A DNA stretch of 34,232 bases from an uncultured Muribaculum sp. (GTDB lineage: Bacteria; Bacteroidota; Bacteroidia; Bacteroidales; Muribaculaceae), in NCBI GenBank assembly GCA_910587665.1, contig CAJUMZ010000009.1, forward strand, positions 81,869 through 116,100. The letters are read 5' to 3'. Under the pieces are notes generated by a model. The model was not told the origin of the DNA, did not search any database, and worked only from the letters and a program-made list of their open reading frames with translations. Shown in pieces: positions 1-6,747 of this stretch (its first letter is position 1; each line of letters starts with the position of its first letter). Both the position numbers and the translations under genes were made by a program.

Positions 1-41
1 TAATAGCCGGAGGCGGAGCGTAGCGACTCCCCCGAATAGAG
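1..41 (+). repeat. REP-like palindrome, copy A
   Basis: GC-rich element that begins TAATAGCCGGAGGCGGAGCG and ends in a C-run followed by GAATAGAG. It abuts the stop codon of the minus-strand transposase at 42. It is the same family as the copies at 590-625, 693-735 and 770-806 and lies in the same orientation as the last two. The left end may be cut by the window edge. Confidence 0.75.
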
Positions 42-488
42 TTATTTCGGAAAGAATCTTTCATCATATGGCACTCCATTTTCAATAAGCCAGTCTCGCA
101 ATTCTTCTACAAAAGATACCCGTTTATGATGTTCTTTTTGATTCTTGATATAGTTTGTTATTTTCCCAACATCATGGCGAGAGTATGAAAATGCACTATA
201 CCCCTCTTGCCATCCGGGCCACCTGTCAATTATTCTTTCCTGACCCATCAAGAAACTAGACTCACGCTTTAGTGTCTTCATAAAATCAGACAATGCCATC
301 GTTGGAGGCATGCAAAACAATATGTGTACATGATCCTCTATGCCGCCGATTCTTATCGCCTTCACGTTATTCTTCTGCATAATCGCATGCAGCAATCCAT
401 ACACTCTCCTTTCTTTGTCAACGCTAATGACCGGAGCCCTGTGCTTGGTTGTAAATACCGCGTGAAATATAAGATTGGTATAGCTCAT
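42..488 (-). CDS. IS200-like / REP-associated tyrosine transposase (Y1_Tnp family)
   Basis: A 148-residue single-strand DNA transposase of the HUH superfamily. The metal-binding HUH motif is H53-V-H55 (DHVHILF), and the likely catalytic tyrosine is Y113 in NYIKNQKEHH. The WQEGYSAFSYS stretch is typical of the IS200/IS605 TnpA proteins of Bacteroidetes. The length matches a complete family member, and the ATG start at 488 gives the usual N-terminus. There is no TnpB partner and no ordinary IS200 ends. Instead the gene is bracketed by REP-like palindromes: one touching its 3' end (1-41) and one in the opposite orientation about 100 bp beyond its start (590-625). That layout is known for RAYT genes, which are thought to mobilise or maintain REP elements as domesticated transposases. 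The family call is firm; the RAYT role is inferred from the flanking repeats. Confidence 0.9.
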   Translation of the reverse strand: MSYTNLIFHAVFTTKHRAPVISVDKERRVYGLLHAIMQKNNVKAIRIGGIEDHVHILFCMPPTMALSDFMKTLKRESSFLMGQERIIDRWPGWQEGYSAFSYSRHDVGKITNYIKNQKEHHKRVSFVEELRDWLIENGVPYDERFFPK

Positions 489-589
489 CTGATAAGTTTA
501 ATTTTTGCCAAGATAATAAATAATTTGATAACGCGCAAATAATTCGACTTGACTTTTCTTTCAGAAAATTTATATAAAATACCCGCTGT

Positions 590-625
590 CCGGAGGGGTC
601 GCTGCGCTCCGCCTCCGGCTACCCA
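590..625 (-). repeat. REP-like palindrome, copy B (inverted)
   Basis: Reverse-complement copy of the element at 1-41, sharing the core GGCGGAGCGCAGCGAC. It has the cleanest stem of the set: CCGGAGG at 590-596 pairs with CCTCCGG at 612-618. Opposite orientation to copy A places the transposase gene between inverted REPs. Confidence 0.75.
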
Positions 626-667
626 CAGAGCAATCCTCCGGATTGAGGCATGCCAAACTTTCGAGAA

Positions 668-688
668 AAGAGTCCCGACGGGACTCTT
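668..688. repeat. Perfect 9-bp palindrome hairpin
   Basis: AAGAGTCCC and GGGACTCTT form a perfect 9-bp stem around a GAC loop. No U-run follows on either strand, so it is not a clear terminator. It sits between REP copies B and C and may belong to the same repeat mosaic. Confidence 0.6.
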
Positions 689-692
689 CCAT

Positions 693-735
693 TAATAGCC
701 GCGGGGCGGAGCAAAGCGACTCCCCCGGAATAGAG
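693..735 (+). repeat. REP-like palindrome, copy C
   Basis: Begins TAATAGCCGCGGGGCGGAGC and ends CCCCCGGAATAGAG, with the same boundaries as copy A but several substitutions in the core. Confidence 0.7.
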
Positions 736-769
736 GAATCATAGATTTATATCTGAAAGATATGCCACT

Positions 770-806
770 TAATAGCCGGAGGCGGAGCGCAGCGACTACC
801 CACGGA
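770..806 (+). repeat. REP-like palindrome, copy D
   Basis: Begins TAATAGCCGGAGGCGGAGCG, like copy A, then CAGCGACTACCCACGGAA. It has the same orientation as copies A and C and lies 34 bp after copy C. Confidence 0.7.
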
Positions 807-841
807 AACATTTATGGAGGCAGTAGCGGGCATAGTCGGCA

Positions 842-915
842 GGCGACCTCCGGGTCGCCCCTACAACCCGCATTAAACCCATTAGTCCCATTGAACCCAT
901 TAGACTAATTAGACT
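842..915. repeat. Hairpin plus degenerate CCCATTAG repeats
   Basis: A 7-bp hairpin (GGCGACC 842-848, GGTCGCC 853-859) is followed by several degenerate copies of a unit close to ACCCATTAG at 871-915. No coding potential is visible. Such tracts look like intergenic filler repeats; I cannot assign a function. Confidence 0.5.
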
Positions 916-954
916 TATTCGTATCTTTGGCTACGCCCAAGATACTCACGTTCG

Positions 955-981
955 GCAATGCTCAAATAAATTTGGCATTGC
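955..981. repeat. Imperfect hairpin overlapping the phoH -33 box
   Basis: GCAATGC(T)CAAA at 955-966 pairs with TTTGGCATTGC at 971-981 around a TAAA loop, with one bulged T. The TTTG of the right arm (971-974) is also the best -33 box of the phoH promoter. Confidence 0.45.
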
Positions 982-1002
982 TCTCACTTATCCGTATCTT
1001 TG
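971..1002 (+). promoter_or_regulatory. Predicted Bacteroidetes-type promoter for phoH
   Basis: TTTG at 971-974 and TATCTTTG at 995-1002 are 20 bp apart, matching the TTTG / TAnnTTTG consensus. The ATG of phoH follows 18 bp later, implying a very short leader. An identical CGTATCTTTG occurs at 920-929. Confidence 0.65.
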
Positions 1003-1020
1003 TAAACTCAATGTTATAGG

Positions 1021-2025
1021 ATGATTGAACGGATAATAATCATAGACAGTGTTGACCCGGTAAGCTTTTACGGCATAAACAATTGCAACATGCAGCTTAT
1101 CAGAAATCTTTTCCCTAAACTGCGCATGGCGGCACGGGGTCAGGTGATCAAGGTGATCGGCGACCCGGAGGAGACGGCGGCGTTTGAGAAAAAGGTGAAG
1201 GAGCTGGAGGCTTACTGTGCGAAATACAACAAGCTTACGGAGGATGTGATACTCGACGTGGTGCGCGGCGACGCCCCCAAGGAGATGAAGCATGACAACG
1301 TGGTGATATTCGGCATCAACGGCAAACCTATCGCCGCCCGTAATCCCAATCAGCAGCGTCTTGTGGACTCCGTACTGAAAAATGACCTCACTTTCGCGCT
1401 CGGTCCTGCCGGAACGGGCAAGACCTATGTGGCGATAGCCCTTGCCGTAAGGGCGTTGAAAAACCGTGAGGTAAGGAAAATCATCCTTTCACGCCCCGCC
1501 GTGGAGGCAGGCGAGAAGCTCGGGTTTCTCCCCGGCGACATGAAGGACAAGATCGACCCGTATCTCCAGCCGCTCTACGATGCGCTTGAAGACATGATAC
1601 CCGCCGTCAAGCTGAAGGAGTATATGGAGAGCAACGTGATCCAGATAGCCCCGCTCGCATTTATGCGCGGAAGGACTCTCAACGACGCCATCATTGTGCT
1701 TGACGAGGCGCAAAACACCACCACCCACCAGATAAAGATGTTTCTCACCCGCCTGGGCATGAACGCGAAGATGATCATCACGGGCGACGTGACCCAGATC
1801 GACCTGCCGCGCAGTGTCACCTCGGGACTGGTGCAGGCACTGCGTGTGCTGAAGGGTGTCCCGGGCATCGGCATGGTGGAGTTCGGGAAAAAGGATATCG
1901 TGCGCCACCAGCTTGTGCAGCGCATAGTGGAGGCCTATCAGCAGTGGGATGACTTCAAGAAAGAGCATCCCGACGAGGCTGCCGCCGACATCAGGGCAGC
2001 CCTCGACGAGGCGGAAAAGGATTGA
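1021..2025 (+). CDS. phoH: PhoH-like P-loop ATPase
   Basis: A 334-residue cytoplasmic nucleotide-binding protein of the PhoH/YbeZ family, linked in other bacteria to RNA and ribosome metabolism and often found with the RNase YbeY. An N-terminal region of about 105 residues precedes the P-loop domain. Walker A is GPAGTGKT at residues 128-135 and Walker B is IIVLDEAQN at about 224-232. The sensor-like ITGDVTQID and the LPRSVTSGL block downstream are typical of PhoH. The ATG at 1021 follows a good promoter directly. It is the first gene of a same-strand run with purC (50-bp gap) and menG. The name phoH is historical; phosphate regulation is not shown here and no ybeY is visible in the window. 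Confidence 0.94.
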   Translation: MIERIIIIDSVDPVSFYGINNCNMQLIRNLFPKLRMAARGQVIKVIGDPEETAAFEKKVKELEAYCAKYNKLTEDVILDVVRGDAPKEMKHDNVVIFGINGKPIAARNPNQQRLVDSVLKNDLTFALGPAGTGKTYVAIALAVRALKNREVRKIILSRPAVEAGEKLGFLPGDMKDKIDPYLQPLYDALEDMIPAVKLKEYMESNVIQIAPLAFMRGRTLNDAIIVLDEAQNTTTHQIKMFLTRLGMNAKMIITGDVTQIDLPRSVTSGLVQALRVLKGVPGIGMVEFGKKDIVRHQLVQRIVEAYQQWDDFKKEHPDEAAADIRAALDEAEKD

Positions 2026-2075
2026 CCACCCCGCCGCTACAGACAATCAAATCATAAACAATCATAACTACGACA

Positions 2076-3023
2076 ATGGCAAAAACTCTCACCCACACCG
2101 ATTTCAACTTTCCGGGACAGAAAAGCGTGTACCACGGAAAAGTACGCGACGTCTACGACATCAACGATGACCTGATGGTGATGGTCGCCACCGACCGCAT
2201 CTCGGCATTTGACGTGATCCTCCCCAAGGGCATCCCCTACAAGGGACAGGTGCTCAACCAGATCGCGGCGAAATTTCTCGACGCCACGGCCGACATCGTG
2301 CCCAACTGGAAGCTCGCCACTCCCGACCCGATGGTGACCGTGGGGCTGAAATGCGAGGGGTTCCGCGTGGAGATGATCATACGCGGCTATCTTACAGGCA
2401 GCGCGTGGCGCGACTACAAGGCAGGCATGCGCGAGCTGTGTGGCATAAAGCTTCCCGACGGAATGAAGGAAAACGAGCGTTTCCCCGAGCCGATCATCAC
2501 CCCGACCACCAAGGCCGAGGCCGGACATGACGAGAACATCTCGCGCGAAGAGATCATAGCCCAGGGCATCGTGAGCAAGGAAGACTACGAGACAATGGAG
2601 CGCTACACACGCGCCCTCTTCAAGCGCGGCACCGAGATAGCCGCCGAAAAGGGGCTTATACTCGTCGACACGAAATATGAGTTTGGCAAGCGCGACGGCA
2701 AGGTGTATCTCATCGACGAGATCCACACGCCCGACTCGTCACGCTATTTCTATGCCGACGGCTACGAGGAGCGTTTCGCCAAGGGCGAGCCGCAGAAGCA
2801 GCTGTCGAAGGAGTTTGTGCGCCAGTGGCTCATCGAGCATGATTTCATGGGCAAGGAGGGACAGACCGTGCCCGAAATGACCGACGCCTACTGCGACTCC
2901 GTGAGCGACCGCTACATAGAGCTGTATGAGCATATCACCGGCGAGCCTTTCGTAAAGACCGACGACACCGACCTTGACGGGCGTATCAGGAAAAACGTGG
3001 AGGCATATCTCGCAACACGCTGA
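2076..3023 (+). CDS. purC: Phosphoribosylaminoimidazole-succinocarboxamide synthase (SAICAR synthetase)
   Basis: A 315-residue cytoplasmic enzyme of de novo purine synthesis. It joins CAIR and L-aspartate, using ATP, to give SAICAR. The N-terminal glycine/lysine ATP-binding region includes GKVRDVYDI (residues 21-29) and ATDRISAFD (38-46). The two family signatures are present: PIITPTTKAEAGHDENI at about 139-155 and LIDEIHTPDSSRYF at 212-225. The length fits the longer single-domain form common in Bacteroidetes. The ATG at 2076 gives a standard N-terminus. It is followed by menG after only 10 bp, so the two are surely cotranscribed. Confidence 0.97.
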   Translation: MAKTLTHTDFNFPGQKSVYHGKVRDVYDINDDLMVMVATDRISAFDVILPKGIPYKGQVLNQIAAKFLDATADIVPNWKLATPDPMVTVGLKCEGFRVEMIIRGYLTGSAWRDYKAGMRELCGIKLPDGMKENERFPEPIITPTTKAEAGHDENISREEIIAQGIVSKEDYETMERYTRALFKRGTEIAAEKGLILVDTKYEFGKRDGKVYLIDEIHTPDSSRYFYADGYEERFAKGEPQKQLSKEFVRQWLIEHDFMGKEGQTVPEMTDAYCDSVSDRYIELYEHITGEPFVKTDDTDLDGRIRKNVEAYLATR

Positions 3024-3033
3024 CCCGCCGCCG

Positions 3034-3774
3034 ATGGAGGTAAAAGCCGAGAAAATAAACCCCTACGACAACTGCCGGAGCAAGACGGAGCAGGTGAGGG
3101 AGATGTTTGACTCCATCGCCCCCGCCTACGACTTCATGAACCGCATGATGACGTTCGGCATCGACAAGCTATGGAGGAGGAAGGCGGTGAACATGCTTCG
3201 CCGCCATCCCCACCAGCATATCCTCGATGTGGCCACCGGCACGGGCGACCTTGCCCTGCTGCTCCACCGAAAGCTTCGCCCCGGCAGGCTCACGGGCATC
3301 GACCTGAGCGAGGGTATGATCGCGATCGCGCGGGAGAAAGCGGAACGTGCTGAAGCGGGCGACTCCGTGAGATTCATGACCGGCGACTGCCTCGACCTCC
3401 CCTTTGCCCCGGAAGTGTTTGACTGCATCACGGTCGCCTACGGGGTGCGCAACTTCGAGCATCTCGACGCGGGCTACCGGGAGATGTACAGGGTGTTGCA
3501 GCGCGGCGGCGTGCTCTGCGTCATTGAGCTGTCGACCCCGGTCTCACCCTTGGTAAAACCGTTTTACAACCTGTATACGCGCCATGTGATACCCCTCGTG
3601 GGGAAAGCCGTGTCACGCGACGTGCGCGCCTACAGCTATCTACCCGAAAGCATCGCCGCCGTGCCGCAGGGCGACGACATGCTCCGCCTGATGCGTGACG
3701 CCGGCTTCACCGATTGCCGCTTCCGTCGCCTCACCTTCGGCACCTGCACCATTTATATTGGTGTAAAATCATAA
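3034..3774 (+). CDS. menG: Demethylmenaquinone methyltransferase
   Basis: A 246-residue SAM-dependent methyltransferase of the UbiE/MenG family that makes the last step of menaquinone synthesis. The SAM-binding motif is LDVATGTGD at residues 64-72. UbiE signature 1 is at 32-49 (YDFMNRMMTFGIDKLWRR), and signature 2 starts at 132 (ITVAYGVRNFEH). I chose the ATG at 3034. An ATG at 2974 lies in the same frame but would overlap purC by 50 bp and add 20 residues with no family similarity. Bacteroidales use menaquinone, so menG is the better symbol than ubiE. No shikimate dehydrogenase gene follows, unlike the order I recall from related genomes. Confidence 0.95.
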   Translation: MEVKAEKINPYDNCRSKTEQVREMFDSIAPAYDFMNRMMTFGIDKLWRRKAVNMLRRHPHQHILDVATGTGDLALLLHRKLRPGRLTGIDLSEGMIAIAREKAERAEAGDSVRFMTGDCLDLPFAPEVFDCITVAYGVRNFEHLDAGYREMYRVLQRGGVLCVIELSTPVSPLVKPFYNLYTRHVIPLVGKAVSRDVRAYSYLPESIAAVPQGDDMLRLMRDAGFTDCRFRRLTFGTCTIYIGVKS

Positions 3775-3790
3775 AAATTTCGTATCTTTA
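3757..3790 (+). promoter_or_regulatory. Possible promoter for the DUF3078 gene cluster
   Basis: ATTG at 3757-3760 and TATCTTTA at 3783-3790 resemble the -33 and TAnnTTTG boxes with 22-bp spacing. The start codon follows 13 bp after the -7 box. The match is imperfect and overlaps the end of menG, so readthrough from menG is an alternative. Confidence 0.4.
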
Positions 3791-3803
3791 CAGTCATAAG
3801 GCT

Positions 3804-5210
3804 ATGTCAATCAATCATCCGCTTAAGTCAGCACTGCTTGCGCTCATCGTGTCGGTATCCGCCACAGGCACTGCCGCCGCGCAGATTACCGACAATCCCG
3901 ACCGGTCGCTACTCGACCTCATCAACCATAACGACCCCGACCTCACAGAGGAGGAGATCGCCGAAGAGATCGCCAACGACCCCTTCTCGGCATTTCTCAC
4001 CGACACAGCCGTCACCGAGGAAGCCGACACCATACCGATGATACAGCCGTCACGGCTTCCGTCGATAGCGTTTATGCCGGTGGTATTTGACCGTATTGAC
4101 TATATCGACTCCCTTGACATTGCCGACCCGGAGCCGCTGCGCGCCGACAGTACCGTCAACTGGCTCAAGGTGGAGAACGAGCGATTCCGCCGCTACCGCG
4201 ACTTGAAGCAAAGCTACATGATCCACAACCCGAGGGCTGTGCGCTACAACATCAATACCCTTCCCTCCCCTCCAAAGAAATATGTGGCGACAGTCGACCC
4301 ACAGCAGTCGATTATCACCATCGAGGAGGAGATTGTCACCGCCCCGGTCGAGACTACGATACTGTCGGAAGTCACACAGCTCGACATTACTCGCCGCAAC
4401 TGGCTTCACGACTTCAGCGCGAGCCTCCAGTTCTCGCAAGCCTACATCAGCCCCAACTGGTATCAGGGAGGCAACAACAATATCAACATGATCGGCAACG
4501 TAAGGTGGAACGTAAAGCTAAACAACAAGTTTCACCCCAACCTAATAGCCGAGGCGACCACCCAGTACAAGCTCGCCATAGCCAGCGCGCCGCAAGACGA
4601 GGTGCACAACTACACCATAAGCGAGGATCTTTTCCAGTTCAACGGTACGCTCGGCTTAAAGGCGTTCAACAACTGGTATTACTCGCTCAACGGGATGTTC
4701 AAGACACAGTTCCTCAACAGCTATCCCCCAAACTCCAACGACATGAAGGCGGCATTCCTATCGCCGGGTGAGCTTAATCTCGGTCTCGGTATGACCTACA
4801 ACTACACCAACCCCAAGAAAAAGTTCAAGGTCGACGTGTCGATAGCCCCGCTCTCCTACAACCTGAAGATGTCGACAAGCCACCGCATCCCGGTCACCAA
4901 CTTCGGCATCACCGAGGGGCGTCACTCGGTAAGCGAGGTCGGTAGCAACGCCGAAGTAAAACTCGCGTGGGACATTGTGTGGAACATCTCCTACCTGTCG
5001 CGCCTGTTCGTGTTCACCGACTACGACTATGTACAGGGCGACTGGGAAAACACCATCAATTTCTCCATCAACCGCTACCTGTCGACGCAACTCTACGTGC
5101 ATCTGCGCTACGACTCCAGCCAACCCGCCGTAGATACCACCCGCTGGCATAAGTGGCAGCTAAAAGAGATACTAAGCTTCGGCTTGCAATACCAGTTTAA
5201 AACCATCTGA
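3804..5210 (+). CDS. Exported DUF3078-type protein, probable outer-membrane barrel
   Basis: A 468-residue protein of unknown function. The ATG at 3804 gives a clean signal peptide (LLALIVSVSATGTAAAQ, cleavage near residue 26); the frame is open upstream, but that part lies inside menG and lacks export features. The N-terminal third of the mature protein is acidic and rich in D, E and P. From about residue 200 it becomes strands of alternating hydrophobic and polar residues, with the family's tryptophan/glycine motif NWYQGGNN at 218-225 and many Trp, Tyr and Asn residues, ending in FGLQYQFKTI. This suggests an outer-membrane beta-barrel. It is followed after 11 bp by another exported protein, so it leads a small exported-protein cluster. 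Function is not known. Confidence 0.85.
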   Translation: MSINHPLKSALLALIVSVSATGTAAAQITDNPDRSLLDLINHNDPDLTEEEIAEEIANDPFSAFLTDTAVTEEADTIPMIQPSRLPSIAFMPVVFDRIDYIDSLDIADPEPLRADSTVNWLKVENERFRRYRDLKQSYMIHNPRAVRYNINTLPSPPKKYVATVDPQQSIITIEEEIVTAPVETTILSEVTQLDITRRNWLHDFSASLQFSQAYISPNWYQGGNNNINMIGNVRWNVKLNNKFHPNLIAEATTQYKLAIASAPQDEVHNYTISEDLFQFNGTLGLKAFNNWYYSLNGMFKTQFLNSYPPNSNDMKAAFLSPGELNLGLGMTYNYTNPKKKFKVDVSIAPLSYNLKMSTSHRIPVTNFGITEGRHSVSEVGSNAEVKLAWDIVWNISYLSRLFVFTDYDYVQGDWENTINFSINRYLSTQLYVHLRYDSSQPAVDTTRWHKWQLKEILSFGLQYQFKTI

Positions 5211-5221
5211 TCCTCCACCAC

Positions 5222-5797
5222 ATGCGACTCCTCCTCACCTTGCTGATTGCCGGGCTGCTTATCCCGGCAATTAACGCCGCCGACCGGCTTCCCATGCGCG
5301 ATTACGAGCGTGATGCCGTAAAATCACGCCTCGCAGCCTCTCCGCTCCACACAATCGAAGGGATTTGGCAGTTTACAGCCGACGGCGCCACCATTGTAAT
5401 TGAGCGCGACCACGGCGACTCGCCGGCAGTTGACGCCGCGACGCGCTACCGTATGGTGATCATGCGCTCTCCCGTAAGGTCGGTACTCCCCGGCACGGTG
5501 ATGGGCTATCTTTCACCCACCGCAAAGCGCGGAAGCTACTCCGCCACCATCTACACCGACAGCGACGGCGGCAGCCGGCTTCTGAAGCCCAAGAAATTCA
5601 CTCTCACGCTCACCGATGACAGCCATCTGAGTTTTCACAAGCACGGGCTGAAGATCAAAGTGAGATTCTGGCGGCTGCTCCCCTATATCTCCCGCCTCGG
5701 AATATACACGCGCGAGGACAATCCGCGCGACCTTGACGGCTGCGTGAGAATCTACCCGATGCCTGTCAGCGGACCGATAGAGCCTGTATACCTGTAA
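5222..5797 (+). CDS. Small exported protein of unknown function
   Basis: A 191-residue protein with a clear signal peptide (LLLTLLIAGLLIPAINA, cleavage near residue 19). The mature part begins RLPMRDYERDAVKSRLAASP, then has alternating beta-like segments such as GIWQFTADGATIVIERD, suggesting a small beta-rich domain. It ends GPIEPVYL. I recognise similar sequences only as hypothetical proteins of Bacteroidales. Gaps of 11 bp and 13 bp to its neighbours imply cotranscription with the DUF3078 gene and the next exported protein. Confidence 0.8.
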   Translation: MRLLLTLLIAGLLIPAINAADRLPMRDYERDAVKSRLAASPLHTIEGIWQFTADGATIVIERDHGDSPAVDAATRYRMVIMRSPVRSVLPGTVMGYLSPTAKRGSYSATIYTDSDGGSRLLKPKKFTLTLTDDSHLSFHKHGLKIKVRFWRLLPYISRLGIYTREDNPRDLDGCVRIYPMPVSGPIEPVYL

Positions 5798-5810
5798 CCG
5801 ATCGACTGCC

Positions 5811-6278
5811 ATGCGACTAACTGTAATAATCCTGACAATTCTTGCCGCCGGACTCATACAACTACATGCCGACACAAAGACCACACGCCGCGGGCTGAAA
5901 CCTGCCGCCGGCAACACGGTTACCGCCGTCGACGCCTCGCAGCTCACGCCCGCAGCCGACAGTGTCACCGTCAGCGACTACGACAAGCCGCTGCGCTCGG
6001 GACAGGAAACAATGTTTGTGACCAACCGCAGCAACTCCACCGTCACGATGCTGAGCGTGACTATCATCTATCTGACAGTCAACGGCGAGATGCTCCACCG
6101 CCGCAGTGTCAACCTCAGTTGCACAATACCGCCGGGGGAGACGCGCCAGATAGCGTTCCGTTGTGGGACCGGCAACAAGCCTACTACCACCACTCCACCC
6201 GCGTCATCCCGCGCTCGCCCAAGGCAATCCCCTACCGCACCCAAATCAGCATTGACGGCGCAATCTTCCGGTAAATAA
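5811..6278 (+). CDS. Small exported protein, probably frameshifted near residue 117
   Basis: The open frame encodes 155 residues with a signal peptide (LTVIILTILAAGLIQLHA). A beta-rich middle part runs through MFVTNRSNSTVTMLSVTI to IPPGETRQIAFR. After codon 117 (ends 6161) the annotated frame turns into a Thr/Pro/Ser/Arg-rich tail that looks unnatural. The frame beginning TGG at 6164 reads WDRQQAYYHHSTRVIPRSPK, then continues as a plausible strand-rich end and stops at 6274. As I recall related proteins, they carry SWDRQ right after a P-G-E-T-R-Q segment. One base appears to be missing near 6162-6163. This is either a real inactivating deletion or a sequencing error; programmed shifting seems less likely because no slippery run is visible. 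Confidence 0.7.
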   Translation: MRLTVIILTILAAGLIQLHADTKTTRRGLKPAAGNTVTAVDASQLTPAADSVTVSDYDKPLRSGQETMFVTNRSNSTVTMLSVTIIYLTVNGEMLHRRSVNLSCTIPPGETRQIAFRCGTGNKPTTTTPPASSRARPRQSPTAPKSALTAQSSGK

Positions 6279-6299
6279 ATCAAATCCCACACAATATAG

Positions 6300-6330
6300 T
6301 TTCATATATGGATATTTATAGCTATATTTG
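6300..6330 (+). promoter_or_regulatory. Predicted promoter for the XRE regulator
   Basis: TTTC at 6300-6303 and TATATTTG at 6323-6330 are 19 bp apart and match the Bacteroidetes consensus well. The start codon is 25 bp downstream. Confidence 0.6.
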
Positions 6331-6355
6331 CGATTAACTATCCTCGGATTAAACT

Positions 6356-6664
6356 ATGTTTGAAGAAAAATATATCACCAACAAGGATATCGTTGATATT
6401 CTCGCGGCAAGAATAAAGGAATACCGCCTCGCGGCAAGAATGAGCCAAAGGGAACTTGCGTGCAAGTCGGGAGTGGGCTACACCACCATAAGCCACTTTG
6501 AGCAAGGTGCCAATTCCAATATGTCACTCGGCAATTTCATAGCCCTGCTCAGGGCTCTCGGAATGGAAAACCGCATGGCCGAGCTACTGCCGGAGCTTCC
6601 TGTTCCCCCGCTTGCCCTCCGCGAGATAAACAAAATAATACCCAAACGAGTGAGAAGGAAATAG
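6356..6664 (+). CDS. XRE-family (HipB-like) DNA-binding regulator
   Basis: A 102-residue protein with one helix-turn-helix of the lambda-repressor/Cro type, spanning about residues 14-70 (RIKEYRLAARMSQRELACKS, then GVGYTTISHFEQG). The spacing resembles HipB antitoxins. No HipA-like kinase or other toxin lies next to it: the next gene downstream is convergent and unrelated, and upstream lies the exported-protein cluster. It has its own promoter and terminator, so it is a stand-alone transcription unit. Its target is unknown. Confidence 0.88.
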   Translation: MFEEKYITNKDIVDILAARIKEYRLAARMSQRELACKSGVGYTTISHFEQGANSNMSLGNFIALLRALGMENRMAELLPELPVPPLALREINKIIPKRVRRK

Positions 6665-6700
6665 CCCCGAATGCAGCCTGTGAATGCTGTAACGGGGCTA
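6662..6700 (+). terminator. Hairpin terminator of the XRE gene
   Basis: TAGCCCCG at 6662-6669 (starting in the stop codon) pairs with CGGGGCTA at 6693-6700. There is no strong U-run, but the hairpin lies in the convergent gap before the minus-strand gene ending at 6748. Confidence 0.55.
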
Positions 6701-6747
6701 ATATGTGACGGTCAAAGTGTGACTGTTGCCAACGAGGCGGCTATAGG

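Noticed and set aside
324..542. 72-codon plus-strand frame over the transposase start
   Set aside because: Antisense to a well-supported transposase gene, with no domain or start signal.
2052..2726. 224-codon minus-strand frame opposite purC
   Set aside because: A shadow of the GC-rich third-codon bias of purC; its His/Val-rich text has no domain.
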